The notes below the pieces were generated by a model. It saw only the letters and a program-made list of their open reading frames with translations. It did no database searches and was not told the origin of the DNA. DNA of 46,967 nt from JBKPIY01 sp046730475 (GTDB taxonomy: Bacteria > Actinomycetota > Thermoleophilia > Solirubrobacterales > 70-9). Of this stretch, positions 25,491 to 34,617 are shown piece after piece (within the stretch, counting starts at the first letter, position 1; every line of letters begins with the position of its first letter). The position numbers and the translations under genes are program-made. The stretch spans positions 1 through 46,967 of the forward strand of contig JBKPIY010000017.1 in assembly GCA_046730475.1 (NCBI GenBank), read 5' to 3'.

Positions 25491-27290
25491 GTGGACCGGA
25501 CCAACCGCAACACGGCCCTCGCCTCGGCGATGGTCGAGGAGCTCGCCCGCTGCGGCGTTCGCCGAGCCGCGCTCGCGCCCGGATCGCGATCGACCCCGCT
25601 GGCGGTGGCGCTGTGGCGACAGCCGGCGATCGAGGTCACCGTGGTGATCGACGAGCGGAGCGCGGGCTTCTTCGCGCTCGGGGCCGGCCTCGCCACCGGC
25701 GTCCCCGCCGCCGTCCTCTGCACCTCGGGAACGGCGGCGGCCAACCTGCACCCGGCGGTGTGCGAGGCCCACGAGGCGGGCGCGCCGCTGCTCGTCCTCA
25801 CCGCCGACCGGCCCCCGGAGCTCCGCGGAATCGGCGCCGGGCAGACGATCGACCAGCTGAAGCTCTACGGCGACGCGGTCCGCTGGTTCTGCGACGTCGG
25901 CACCCACGAGGCCGACGATCCGGGGCTGCTCCACTTCCGCTCGGTCGCCTGCCGCGCCTACGCGGCGGCCGCCGGCGATCCCAGGCCCGGCCCGGTCCAC
26001 CTCAACGTCGCCTGGCGGGAACCGCTCGCGCCGCTTCCGGTTGAGGGCGGGGTGACCGCCACCGACCCCCTCGCCCTCGAGGGGCGCGGTGATCGCCCCC
26101 TGACCGCGGTCGCCCGGGCGGCCGCGAGGCCCGACGAGGCCCTGATGGACGAGCTCGCCGAGCGGCTCGCCGCCTCCCCGCGGGGCCTGATCGTCGCCGG
26201 CCGCCAACCCGATCCCGGGCTCGGCGAGCCGCTCACCGACCTCGCCGCCGCCGCCGGCTATCCGATCCTGGCCGAGCCCACCTCCCAGCTTCGCCGCGGC
26301 CGCCACGACCGCTCGCGGGTGATCACGGCCTACGATCTGATCGCCCGCTCGCGGCCCGAGGCGCTGGCGCCCGAGCTGATCGTGAGGGTCGGCGACATGC
26401 CGACGAGCAAGGCCCTGCGCCAGTGGTTAGAGGCTCTGTCCGGACCCGGAGCCCTTTCCCGGTCGGGATCGGGCGGAGCTGTCCGCCAGGTGGTGCTCGA
26501 TCCCGGCGCCAGCTGGAAGGAGCCGACCCGGCGGGCGGAGACGGTGGTACGGGCCGACCCCGCGGCGGTGGCGGCGGCTCTCGCCGCGCGGCTGAAGGCC
26601 GCGGCGGCGTCGCCCGAGCGGGCTGCCGCCGGGTGGTCGGGCGCTTGGCGGGCCGCCGATCAGGTCGCCGGGCGATCGGCGGTGGCGCAGATCGACGCCC
26701 TCGACCAGCTGAGCGAGCCGGGCGCGTGGCTTGCCCTCTCGAAGGCGCTTCGAGACGGCGATTTGGTGCTCGCGGCCTCGAGCATGCCGGTGCGGGATCT
26801 CGAGACGTTTCTCCCGCCCGGGCCCGAGCGGGTGCGCTTCCTCGCCAACCGGGGGGCCAACGGGATTGACGGCCTGGTCTCGACGGCGGCGGGGATCGCC
26901 GCCGCAAGCGGCGCCCCCACCTGGGCGGTCCTCGGCGACCTCGCGGTGGTACACGACCTCGGGGGACTGGCGGCCCTCCGCGCGACCCCGAACGCGAGGC
27001 TGCTCGTGCTCGACAACGGCGGTGGCGGCATCTTCCACTTCCTCCCTCACGCCGAAGCCTTGGACGAGGCTGAGTTCGAGGCTCTGCTCGGCACCCCGAG
27101 CCCGGTCGACCTCGAGCGGGCGGCCGAGTTGTTCGGCCTCACCTGCGAGGTGCCGTCCGGCCCGCCCGAGCTTGCCGAATGCCTGGCGGGCGAGGCCCGG
27201 GTGGTGATCGCCCGCACCGACCGGGCCGCCAATCTCGAGCTTCACCGGCGCCTGGCGGAGACCGCCGCCCGGGCTCTGGCCGTCGGCTGA
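25491..27290 (+). CDS. menD: 2-succinyl-5-enolpyruvyl-6-hydroxy-3-cyclohexene-1-carboxylate synthase
   Basis: ThDP-dependent enzyme that joins isochorismate and 2-oxoglutarate. 599 residues, with the MenD start RNTALASAMVEELARCGVR, LAPGSRSTPLAVAL (28-41), the catalytic-Glu segment VVIDERSAGFFALG (about 51-64), TADRPPELRGIGAGQTIDQ, and the ThDP/Mg motif GDLAVVHDLGGLAAL with VLDNGGGGIFHFLP. The start is GTG, 17 bases after menC. It ends facing menF, with a hairpin at the junction. Confidence 0.95.
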   Translation: MDRTNRNTALASAMVEELARCGVRRAALAPGSRSTPLAVALWRQPAIEVTVVIDERSAGFFALGAGLATGVPAAVLCTSGTAAANLHPAVCEAHEAGAPLLVLTADRPPELRGIGAGQTIDQLKLYGDAVRWFCDVGTHEADDPGLLHFRSVACRAYAAAAGDPRPGPVHLNVAWREPLAPLPVEGGVTATDPLALEGRGDRPLTAVARAAARPDEALMDELAERLAASPRGLIVAGRQPDPGLGEPLTDLAAAAGYPILAEPTSQLRRGRHDRSRVITAYDLIARSRPEALAPELIVRVGDMPTSKALRQWLEALSGPGALSRSGSGGAVRQVVLDPGASWKEPTRRAETVVRADPAAVAAALAARLKAAAASPERAAAGWSGAWRAADQVAGRSAVAQIDALDQLSEPGAWLALSKALRDGDLVLAASSMPVRDLETFLPPGPERVRFLANRGANGIDGLVSTAAGIAAASGAPTWAVLGDLAVVHDLGGLAALRATPNARLLVLDNGGGGIFHFLPHAEALDEAEFEALLGTPSPVDLERAAELFGLTCEVPSGPPELAECLAGEARVVIARTDRAANLELHRRLAETAARALAVG

Positions 27291-27300
27291 GCCAACCGGT

Positions 27301-27323
27301 CGGGCGCGTTCGCGCGCTACCCG
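27301..27323. terminator. Hairpin at the menD/menF junction
   Basis: CGGGCGCG-TTCG-CGCG-cta-CCCG forms an eight-pair stem with a UUCG-type loop. A 3-base bulge in the stem is the menF stop codon. It lies 11 bases past the menD stop. There is no U-run; a bidirectional terminator is plausible. Confidence 0.4.
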
Positions 27324-28729
27324 GCGAGCAGCGGCAGCATCGCGTCGAGCTTGAGCTCGGTCTCGGCGAGCTCGGCGGCCGGGTGCGAGTCGGCCACGAT
27401 CCCCGCGCCCGCGTAGAGGTGGGCGGTGCGGTCTCGAAGCAGGGCGGAGCGCAGGGCGACGCAGAACTCGCCGTCCTCGGCTGCGTCCATCCACCCGATC
27501 GGGCCCGCGAACCAGCCGCGGTCCATGCCCTCGAGCTCGGCGATCGCCTCGAGCGCGGACCGCCGGGGCTCGCCGCCCACGGCCGGGGTCGGGTGGAGCG
27601 CCCCGACCAGCTCCACCGCCGAGCGGGACTCGGCGAGCTGGGCCCGGATCGGGGTGGCGAGGTGCTGGATGTTCGCCACCTTGGCAACGACCGGCTCCGA
27701 CTCGGCGTCCACCCAGACCGAGAGCGGCGCCAGCGCCCGCTTGATTCGGCTGGCGACGATCGCGTGCTCCTCGCGGTCCTTGGCGCTTCGCAGCATCGAC
27801 TCGCCGAGGTGGTCGTCGACCGCCGGGTCGGCGCTTCGCCGTGTCGAGCCCGCCAGCGCGACGGTGGCGGCGACCGCGCCGGCGCGGCGGCTCAGGAGCT
27901 CCGGGCTGGCGCCGATGAAGGCTGCCTCGGCAGTGCCGCAGCAGAAGCAGAAGCAGGAGGGGAACAGCTCGCGGAGCGCCCCGAAGACGACCGCCGGGTC
28001 GTAGGCGGACTCGGCCTCGGCGAGGACCTCACGCGAGAGAACGATCTTCTCGGCCCCGCCGTCGCGGATCCGGCGGACCGCTTCGGCCACCGCGTCCTCG
28101 TAGTGGCTGGGCTCGAGCCGGCTCCGGACCCTCGCCCCCGGGATCGGCCCGGGATCGGGGGGCGGCAGCGCCGCCGCCTCGATCGAGGCGAGCCGCGCCC
28201 GCGCGGCGCCGAGCAGCCGCCGGGGATCGGCACCGGGCTCGGCCGCCGAGGTCAGGGTCAGGTAGGCCTCGGTGCCGCGGCGCCAGAGCGCCAGCTCGGG
28301 GAGCACCAGAAGGGCGGGCGGAAGCGAGGACCAGTGCGACTCCCGCCCCCCCTCCTCCTCGAAGGCGAAGCCCCCCACGAAGGCGGGACCGGCCCCGGCG
28401 GGAAGATCATCCGAACCGGAGTGGATCACTCTGGCCGCGAGCGCCGCGCAGCCCGCTGCCGCCTCGGCGAAGCGGGCGGACCCCCGCGCGATCACTTCCC
28501 CCGCCGTCCCTACTGTCGCGAGCGCGAAGCGGTCGCGATCGGGGTGCTCCCAGCAGAACCAGCGGTCGGTCGCGCGCCTGGTTCCAAAGGCGAGGGCGCT
28601 GGGATCGACCGCCGCGTCGACGGGGGCGGTGGCGCTGACCAGGCTGCGCCCTCCGCGCCGGGTGACGGTGGCCTCCGCGAGGCCGTCGGCGAGCGCCTCG
28701 AGCAGCTCAGCCGTGGCGACGCCCGACAT
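27317..28729 (-). CDS. menF: Isochorismate synthase
   Basis: Converts chorismate to isochorismate, the entry to menaquinone synthesis. 470 residues, with the chorismate-binding fold in the C-terminal two thirds: EKIVLSREVLAEAE, FIGASPELLSRR, AGSTRRSADPAVDDHLG, NIQHLATPI, LHPTPAVGGEPR and YAGAGIVADSHPAAELAETE. The spacing fits MenF/EntC/DhbC, not anthranilate synthase. It follows ilvN by 65 bases on the same strand and faces menD. Siderophore isochorismate synthases are similar, but the neighbours make a menaquinone role far more likely. Confidence 0.93.
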   Translation of the reverse strand: MSGVATAELLEALADGLAEATVTRRGGRSLVSATAPVDAAVDPSALAFGTRRATDRWFCWEHPDRDRFALATVGTAGEVIARGSARFAEAAAGCAALAARVIHSGSDDLPAGAGPAFVGGFAFEEEGGRESHWSSLPPALLVLPELALWRRGTEAYLTLTSAAEPGADPRRLLGAARARLASIEAAALPPPDPGPIPGARVRSRLEPSHYEDAVAEAVRRIRDGGAEKIVLSREVLAEAESAYDPAVVFGALRELFPSCFCFCCGTAEAAFIGASPELLSRRAGAVAATVALAGSTRRSADPAVDDHLGESMLRSAKDREEHAIVASRIKRALAPLSVWVDAESEPVVAKVANIQHLATPIRAQLAESRSAVELVGALHPTPAVGGEPRRSALEAIAELEGMDRGWFAGPIGWMDAAEDGEFCVALRSALLRDRTAHLYAGAGIVADSHPAAELAETELKLDAMLPLLAG

Positions 28730-28794
28730 CAGGCCGGACGAGGCGGGCGCACCCCGGCCGCGTGCGATCCGCTCGGGGGGGCCAACGTCCGTGC

Positions 28795-29349
28795 CTAGGA
28801 GTCGGGCTTGGAGCGGGCGATCGCGATCTCGCCCGTGCGCACCATCTCGATCAGGCCGTGCGGACGGATCATCCGCTCGAACGCTTCGATCTTGTCGGCG
28901 GTCCCCGTCACCTCGATCGTCATCGAGCGCCGGGAGACGTCGACGATCCGGGCGCGGAAGATCTCGGCGAACTGCATGATCTCGGCGCGGCTCTCGATCG
29001 GAGCGGAGACCTTGAACAGGGCCATCTCCCGGGCGATCGTGTCACCCGGCTCCATGTCCCTGATCTTGATCACGTTGACCAGCTTGTGGAGCTGCTTGGT
29101 CACCTGATCGATCGGATGGACGGCGCCGTCGACCGTGAGGGTGATCCGGGAGATCTCGGGGTCCTCGGTCGGACCGACCGCGAGGGTGTCGATGTTGAAG
29201 CCTCGTCGGCTGAACAGCCCGGCGATTCGGGCGAGGACGCCGGGGCGGTTCTCAACCAGGATCGAGAGGACGTGCTTGCGCCCGGTGAGCGCGCCGGCGG
29301 CGGCGTCGAGGTCCTCGAGCTTGATCAGATCGGGGGTGCCGGCTTCCAT
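28795..29349 (-). CDS. ilvN: Acetolactate synthase small (regulatory) subunit
   Basis: Regulatory subunit that confers valine feedback on IlvB. 184 residues with an N-terminal ACT domain (about 25-97: VLSILVENRPGVLARIAGLF, RRGFNIDTLAVG) and the ALS_ss C-terminal domain (FRARIVDVSRRSMTIEVTG). It has about 20 extra N-terminal residues relative to many IlvN proteins. It starts 15 bases after the ilvB stop. Confidence 0.96.
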   Translation of the reverse strand: MEAGTPDLIKLEDLDAAAGALTGRKHVLSILVENRPGVLARIAGLFSRRGFNIDTLAVGPTEDPEISRITLTVDGAVHPIDQVTKQLHKLVNVIKIRDMEPGDTIAREMALFKVSAPIESRAEIMQFAEIFRARIVDVSRRSMTIEVTGTADKIEAFERMIRPHGLIEMVRTGEIAIARSKPDS

Positions 29350-29364
29350 CGCCTCGGTCCCGTG

Positions 29365-31044
29365 TCAGCCCACCATGTCCCGGGCCGCGGAGCCCGCAGG
29401 GATCATCGGATAGCAGTTCTCGTCCTTGGTCACACGCACGTCGAGGAGCACGGGGCCCTCGGTGGCGAGGGCGTCGCGCATCGCGCCCTCGACCTCGTTC
29501 TTGTCGTCGACCAGCATCCCCTTTGCCCCGAAGGCCTCGGCGAGCTTCGGCCAGTCGGGGCTGGGACCCATCTCGACGGCCGAATAGCGGCCGTCCCAGA
29601 AGAGCTCCTGCCATTGGCGGACCATGCCGAAGTAGCCGTTGTTCATCAGGAAGATCTTCACCGGGATCTCGTGTCGGACCGCGGTGGCGAGCTCCTGGCA
29701 GGTCATGATCAGGCTGCCGTCGCCGGCCAGGCAGACCACCGTCTCGTCGGGGCAGGCGACCTTGGCGCCGATCGCCGACGGAAGCCCGAATCCCATCGTG
29801 CCAAGGCCGCCGGAGTTGATCCACCGGCGCGGCCGGTCGAAGTCGTAGTACTGCGCGCACCACATCTGGTGCTGGCCGACATCCGAGGTGATGATCGCGT
29901 TCCCGTCGGTGGCCGCTTGCATCGCCTGGATCATCCGCTGCGGCTTGATCTCGGAGTCCGGGGAGTCCTCGTAGGCGAGCGGGTACTCCTTCTGCCAGGC
30001 GTGGAGCCGGTCCCACCAGGCCTCGAGCCGGGAGCGGTCGGCCTTGATCGCCCGGTATTCCTTGGTCAGCTTCGGAAGCACCTCCTTGGCGTCGCCGACG
30101 ATCGGAATGTGGGCGGGGACGTTCTTGGAGATCTCCGCGGGGTCGATGTCGATGTGGACGAACTTCGCCCGGGGAGCGAACTCGGAGAGCTTGCCCGTGA
30201 TCCGGTCGTCGAAGCGGGCGCCAATCGCGACGATCAGATCGGCGTTGTCCATCGCGTAGTTCGCGGTCCGGGTGCCGTGCATGCCGAGCATCCCGAGCCA
30301 CTGCTCGTGGGGCGCCGGGAAGCCGCCGAGGCCCATAACCGTGCAGGTGACCGGGAAGGTGTCGGCGAGGCAGAGCTCACGCAACTCCTCCGACGCGTTC
30401 GCGTTGATGATCCCGCCCCCGGCGTAGATCACCGGCCGGGCCGCGTTCGCCAGCGCCTTCGCCGCCAGCCGGATCTGCTTGATGTTCCCCTCGGTCGAGG
30501 GCTTGTATCCGGGGAGGTTGGGGGTGTCGGTGATCGGCTCGTAGTCGATGTCGGCGCGGGAGAGGTCCTGGGGGACGTCGACCAACACCGGTCCCGGGCG
30601 CCCCGTCGAGGCGAGGTGAAAGGCGGCGTGGATGTAGTCCGGGATGTGGCGGGGGTCCTGGACCATGAACGAGTGCTTGACGATCGGCATTGTGATCCCG
30701 TTGACGTCGGCTTCCTGGAAGCCGTCGGTGCCGATCAGCTCGGTCCGGACCTGGCCCGTGATGAACACGGTCGGGACCGAGTCCATGATCGCGTCAGCGA
30801 TCGGGGTAACCAGGTTGGTGGCGCCGGGCCCCGAGGTGGCAAAGGCGACCCCGACCCGCCCGGAGGCCTTTGCGTAGCCCTCGGCCATGTGGCCGGCACC
30901 CTGCTCGTGCCGAGCCTGGATATGGGTGATTTCGGCGTCGTGGACGGCGTCGTAGATCGGCAGGTTGGCCCCGCCGGGGATCCCGAAGATATGCTGGACG
31001 CTCTCCGCCTTGAGAGCCTCCATCAGTGCGTCCGCGGCGCGCAT
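29365..31044 (-). CDS. ilvB: Acetolactate synthase large subunit
   Basis: ThDP/FAD enzyme giving acetolactate and acetohydroxybutyrate. 559 residues, with VQHIFGIPGGANLPIYDAV, the catalytic Glu in QARHEQGAGHMAEGYA (about 47), TSGPGATNLVTPI, and the ThDP motif GDGSLIMTCQELATAV with FLMNNGYFGMVRQWQ. The ATG at 31044 has no Shine-Dalgarno but sits exactly 6 bases after TACCAT, so leaderless translation is likely. The frame extends further upstream to 31131 but that part is not conserved-looking. Confidence 0.96.
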   Translation of the reverse strand: MRAADALMEALKAESVQHIFGIPGGANLPIYDAVHDAEITHIQARHEQGAGHMAEGYAKASGRVGVAFATSGPGATNLVTPIADAIMDSVPTVFITGQVRTELIGTDGFQEADVNGITMPIVKHSFMVQDPRHIPDYIHAAFHLASTGRPGPVLVDVPQDLSRADIDYEPITDTPNLPGYKPSTEGNIKQIRLAAKALANAARPVIYAGGGIINANASEELRELCLADTFPVTCTVMGLGGFPAPHEQWLGMLGMHGTRTANYAMDNADLIVAIGARFDDRITGKLSEFAPRAKFVHIDIDPAEISKNVPAHIPIVGDAKEVLPKLTKEYRAIKADRSRLEAWWDRLHAWQKEYPLAYEDSPDSEIKPQRMIQAMQAATDGNAIITSDVGQHQMWCAQYYDFDRPRRWINSGGLGTMGFGLPSAIGAKVACPDETVVCLAGDGSLIMTCQELATAVRHEIPVKIFLMNNGYFGMVRQWQELFWDGRYSAVEMGPSPDWPKLAEAFGAKGMLVDDKNEVEGAMRDALATEGPVLLDVRVTKDENCYPMIPAGSAARDMVG

Positions 31045-31050
31045 GGGCCG

Positions 31051-31056
31051 ATGGTA
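31051..31056 (-). promoter_or_regulatory. ilvB -10 box, leaderless
   Basis: TACCAT ends 6 bases before the ilvB ATG. The 202-base gap between this point and the preceding gene shows no BCAA-rich leader frame; only an AGCCG-TTT-CGGCT hairpin sits close after the upstream gene's stop (about 31225-31240). Confidence 0.45.
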
Positions 31057-31246
31057 GCTAGTGCTATGCCAGGGTCGCGAAACGGGACCTGCGCGCGAAC
31101 GATCGCGGACAAGGCGCGCGCCCCACGCCAATCGTCCGGGCCGAGGGTGCGGTGCGGTGAGCGACGAATTTCGAGCAGCGCAGGGATGCCTCCGACAGCC
31201 CGGGAGCGACGGCTACCACCCTGGTATCAGCCGAAACGGCTCCTCG

Positions 31247-33754
31247 TCAGCCGCTCGCGCCCCCTTGGACTCGCACGAGGCCTGCGGTTCCGTCCACGGT
31301 GACAATCTCGCCGTCGCGCAACCGGCGCGTCGCGTCGCCGGTCGCGAGCACGGCCGGAATCGCGTGCTCGCGGGCGATCACGGCTGCGTGAGCGAGAACG
31401 CCGCCGCCGTCGGTGACGACTGCGCCGGCTTGGGCAAAGAGCAGGGACCACGCGGGGCTCGTGATCGGGCAGACCAGGACGTCGCCCGGACGGAGCAGCG
31501 AGAACTCCGACTCCTCGTGGATTACGCGGGCCGGGCCGGTGTGGAGACCGGGCGATCCCGCCACGCCCGCGATCGCGCCGTCCTGCGCCTCGGCGGCCGG
31601 CTGCGAGAGCTCCAGGAAGTACAGGACTGCGCTTGCGATATGGCGGACCGCCGGGGGCAGGCCACGCAGATCCGGCGGGCTGGGCGCCTTGCCGTAGCTC
31701 GGCGGGCCCGGATGTGCGATTACCCAGGCGCGCTCGGCCCGCCGCTGCGCGACGAGGTCGCGCACGTCGCGCGGTCGGCCGCGGAGCGCCCCCCTGAGCT
31801 CCTTCTCTTCGAGGAACACCGCCTCCTCCGCGCGCGCGATCGCGCCGCGCTCGGCGAGCCTTCGGCCGATCTCGACCGCCGTGTAGCGCAGGAGGCCGCT
31901 CGGCACGTTGTCGGTCCAGATCACGTTCTCCTCCCGGGACGGGTAGGCACGCTCGGCAGCGGCCAGAGCGCGCTCGAATCGAGCCCGCTCCTCCTCCGTC
32001 GCCTCTGCGAGAGCCGCCCTCGCCCTGCCGAGCGCCTCCTCGCGGGCGGCGCCGGCTTCTCGGACGGTCGTGCCCCCCGAGAGCCGGTCTCGAACGAGTG
32101 CCGTCAGGAGCTCGGGGCGCTCCGCGAGCGTGACGTCGCCGGGGTCGTAGCTCAGGGTGCGGCGACCATGCTGCTCGAGGTAGGACTCGAACGCGCTCGC
32201 GGCCGCGGGCGCCGCGTCGCGGAGGCGCTCGAGCACGTCCGCGCCGCCTGTCGAGACGACGTCGCGGGCGGCCGCCGACTCGGCGATCGCCGCGGTCAAT
32301 TCGTCCAGCGCGCGGCCCGGCTCCGACGACGCCGGCGACGTCCCGGAGACGAGCGCCAGCGTCTCCGCCGCACTCCACCCGAGCAGCTCCTCGCACACCT
32401 GCGAGAGCTCGTACAGGGGCAGTACGTAAGCGCCCCACAGGAGCATGTGCGCCTGCTGGCCCCGGCTCATGAGCCCCTCGACCGCGTCGAGGTGGGCCAA
32501 GAGCTCGTCGTCGGACAGCGCGGCGAGGTCACGACCCCCGAGCGCCGCCGCCTCGCGCCGGAACTCGTCCCGCCACCCGTCGTTCCACCGCTCGATCAGC
32601 CGCCCCGCCGCGTCCGTTCGCAGCGCCTCTTCCGCGGCGCGCGCCCGTCGGCGAATGGTGGGTACGAGACGCGACGCGAGCCACACCACCCACCACGGCG
32701 GTGCCGCCCGGTCCTTGCCGCCGATCGGGAGCATGCGCATGTAGACCTCACCGCCGCGCGATCGCAGGTCGGCGCCCTCGAAGAGGAAGCCGAACTGCTC
32801 GATCAGAGGCCCGAAGGCCTGGACTTGCGCGGGAAGGTACACGGACGCCCCGAACGGCGTCAGCGGCAGCGGGTAGTGCATCTCGTCCTTCTGCCAGAAG
32901 CCTTCGGCAAGCGGCTCGAGTTTCGGTGGCTGCGGCAGCGCGGTGATCGGCCGTGCCTGCAACAGGAAGAGAGAACCGGAGGCGAGCGCCCATTCGATGT
33001 CCTGCGGCCGGCCCAGAGCCTCCTCGACGCGCTGCGCGAGATTCGCGACCTGCCTGGCCTGCTCCGCGTCGATCGCTCGCTCGGTCGCTGCGAAGGACAC
33101 GGCCTCCGTATCCCGCACGACCCACTCATCCGGGGTCGCTTCGCCGCTGACGAGCCGCTCGCCGATGCCGCGGACCGCGCTGACGAGCGTCTCCACGTCG
33201 CCGGTGACGGGATTCGCGGTGAACGCAACGCCGGCGGCGTCGGCGGCGACGAGGTCCTGGACGAGGACCGCCATGCCGGCATCGCCGGTGCCGGTATCGG
33301 CGCGGTATGCGATCGCTCGCTCGGAAGAGACGGAGGCGCGACACCGGCTTACGGCGCTGACCAGCCCGTCGAGACCCCGGACGCCGAGCACCGTCTCGTA
33401 CTGGCCCGCGAACGAGGCGCCGGCGAGATCCTCGGCCACGCCCGACGACCGGACCGCGAGCTCGCCGTTGCCGTGCGCGTCGAGTGCGGACGCGAGCGCG
33501 GCGCGCACGTCTGCCGGCACGGGGCCGCCGCTCGCCGGGATCCGACTGACGCAGTCGACGGTCAGGACGAACCCGTTGGGCACCGGGAAGCCGGCGGAGC
33601 GCAGCCGCGCGAGCGTCGCCGCTTTGCGCCCCGCCACCTGGGCGTCGGCGGCGCCGTCCTCGCCCAGGCGGACGACCAGTCGTGACGTCGCCGTGGCCCC
33701 ATCTTCCGGGGCCGCGATATCTACTCGCTGGCGAACCCCAGCCTCTGAGTCCAT
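31247..33754 (-). CDS. PEP-synthase/rifampin-phosphotransferase-like three-domain enzyme
   Basis: 835-residue phosphotransferase of the PPDK/PEP synthase superfamily. The N-terminal ATP-grasp region has GRKAATLARLRSAGFPVPNG (about 41-60) and ELAVRSSGVAEDLAGASFAG, ending in LFLLQARPIT. A long central helical region follows. The C-terminal phosphohistidine swivel domain has TDGGGVLAHAAVIAREH with the transfer histidine at about 789. It lacks the C-terminal PEP-binding barrel of true PEP synthase. ATP domain, middle and swivel is the layout of rifampin phosphotransferases (usually about 865 residues), but the same layout occurs in uncharacterised relatives. ATG 33754 follows AAAGGA. No rifamycin-associated element is visible upstream, so drug modification is unproven. 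Confidence 0.8.
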   Translation of the reverse strand: MDSEAGVRQRVDIAAPEDGATATSRLVVRLGEDGAADAQVAGRKAATLARLRSAGFPVPNGFVLTVDCVSRIPASGGPVPADVRAALASALDAHGNGELAVRSSGVAEDLAGASFAGQYETVLGVRGLDGLVSAVSRCRASVSSERAIAYRADTGTGDAGMAVLVQDLVAADAAGVAFTANPVTGDVETLVSAVRGIGERLVSGEATPDEWVVRDTEAVSFAATERAIDAEQARQVANLAQRVEEALGRPQDIEWALASGSLFLLQARPITALPQPPKLEPLAEGFWQKDEMHYPLPLTPFGASVYLPAQVQAFGPLIEQFGFLFEGADLRSRGGEVYMRMLPIGGKDRAAPPWWVVWLASRLVPTIRRRARAAEEALRTDAAGRLIERWNDGWRDEFRREAAALGGRDLAALSDDELLAHLDAVEGLMSRGQQAHMLLWGAYVLPLYELSQVCEELLGWSAAETLALVSGTSPASSEPGRALDELTAAIAESAAARDVVSTGGADVLERLRDAAPAAASAFESYLEQHGRRTLSYDPGDVTLAERPELLTALVRDRLSGGTTVREAGAAREEALGRARAALAEATEEERARFERALAAAERAYPSREENVIWTDNVPSGLLRYTAVEIGRRLAERGAIARAEEAVFLEEKELRGALRGRPRDVRDLVAQRRAERAWVIAHPGPPSYGKAPSPPDLRGLPPAVRHIASAVLYFLELSQPAAEAQDGAIAGVAGSPGLHTGPARVIHEESEFSLLRPGDVLVCPITSPAWSLLFAQAGAVVTDGGGVLAHAAVIAREHAIPAVLATGDATRRLRDGEIVTVDGTAGLVRVQGGASG

Positions 33755-33878
33755 GGCGTCCTTTCGTGAACGCCCTCTCGTGAGCTCGATTGATGCCGCG
33801 CGCCAACCGCGCGACCTCGGCCAATCGTTGCTCCGTTGTCGATCGGGAGCATCCGCAAGCAGCACGTATTTGGCGTCC

Positions 33879-34355
33879 GTGGGCACTACGGAGGAACGGA
33901 CAGGAGCTCGGGACATCGTCAAACGGATCTCCGAAGAAGGGCTCGAAGGTAGGGTCCTGGCGGTGTTGGCCGACGACCAAGCCGGGCCGCAGGCGGGCGA
34001 CCGCTGGTTGGCCGCGTACGGCCGGGCATGGGAGAGCCGCGATGCGGATGCGGCGGCGGCGCTGTTCAGCGCCGACGCGCTCTATGCATGGGGGCCGTTC
34101 GACGAGCTTCGCGGCCGCGACGCAATCGGCGAGCGCTGGGCGCAGGCGACGGCAGAACAGCGAGACGTCCGCTTCCGCTGGGAGGTTCTCGGTGCGATCG
34201 GGCCGACGGTGGTCGCGCGCTGGTGGTGCGATTTCGGCGTCCAAGGCAGCGATCGCCAGGTGGCGCTCGATGGCATATTCCTGATCGAGCTGGATGCGGG
34301 CGGGCTCTGCACCAGCTTTCGCGAGTGGTGGGCCGCGCGCGAGGCGGACCGATAG
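33879..34355 (+). CDS. SnoaL/NTF2-like protein
   Basis: About 158 residues forming a small alpha+beta cone domain: WLAAYGRAWESRDADAAAAL (helix 1), LFSADALYAWGPFDELRGRD, then strands ending in GIFLIELDAGGLCTSFREWW. Such proteins are small-molecule isomerases, hydrolases or ketosteroid-isomerase-like enzymes; the ligand is unknown. The start is uncertain: GTG 33879 has no Shine-Dalgarno, and an in-frame GTG at 33965 is an alternative that just precedes the domain. It is divergent from the rifampin-phosphotransferase-like gene across 124 bases. Confidence 0.65.
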   Translation: MGTTEERTGARDIVKRISEEGLEGRVLAVLADDQAGPQAGDRWLAAYGRAWESRDADAAAALFSADALYAWGPFDELRGRDAIGERWAQATAEQRDVRFRWEVLGAIGPTVVARWWCDFGVQGSDRQVALDGIFLIELDAGGLCTSFREWWAAREADR

Positions 34356-34369
34356 CGGTCATATCGCTC

Positions 34370-34617
34370 CGGATCGTCGCGTGGAAGCGCTCTCCGGGCT
34401 TCAGGGCACCAGCGGCCTCCAGCCGCTCGGGCGGAGAGCTCGGCGGCGTCCATCTCGATGAGCTTGCGCCTTGCCCCCAGCCGTGTTGCTCGACGCGGCC
34501 GCGAGCCCTGTCCGGCATCGCGGCGGTGAGGTCGACTCCGAGCGGCGCCCTGTAGGGCCGAATGCGTTCCTCAAGCAGCGGCAAGTTGCGCCCGGTGCCG
34601 CAGGCGACTGTCGGCAA
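34370..34617 (-). pseudogene. Remnant of a class I SAM methyltransferase
   Basis: The frame reads VACGTGRNLPLLEERI (SAM motif I) and then GVDLTAAMPDRARGRVEQ. At about 34470-34480 the frame must shift to continue as KLIEMDAAEL, the next expected methyltransferase strand. The later part degrades into short fragments and ends before the SnoaL gene. The 5' end is lost: the fragment begins in frame immediately after the P-type ATPase stop codon, with only a TTG start. It is a decayed, truncated gene, not a working enzyme. Confidence 0.65.

Noticed and set aside
31195..31235. T-box-like core AGGGTGGTAGCCG with a matching TCCCT arm, upstream of ilvB on the minus strand
   Set aside because: The core has an extra G compared with the T-box consensus. 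A stem I with specifier loop would have to lie inside the preceding coding gene, and the motif is more than 150 bases from ilvB, which has its own adjacent -10 box. Probably the 3' end structure of the upstream gene.
31045..31246. Possible BCAA leader peptide before ilvB (GTG frame VGRAPCPRSFARRSRFATLA)
   Set aside because: It has no run of Ile, Val or Leu codons and no ribosome site; the ilvB promoter appears leaderless and downstream of it.
33755..33878. Search for a rifamycin-associated element in the divergent gap
   Set aside because: No GGGGCTTGC/GCAAG inverted repeat is present, so I do not claim rifampin-inducible resistance.
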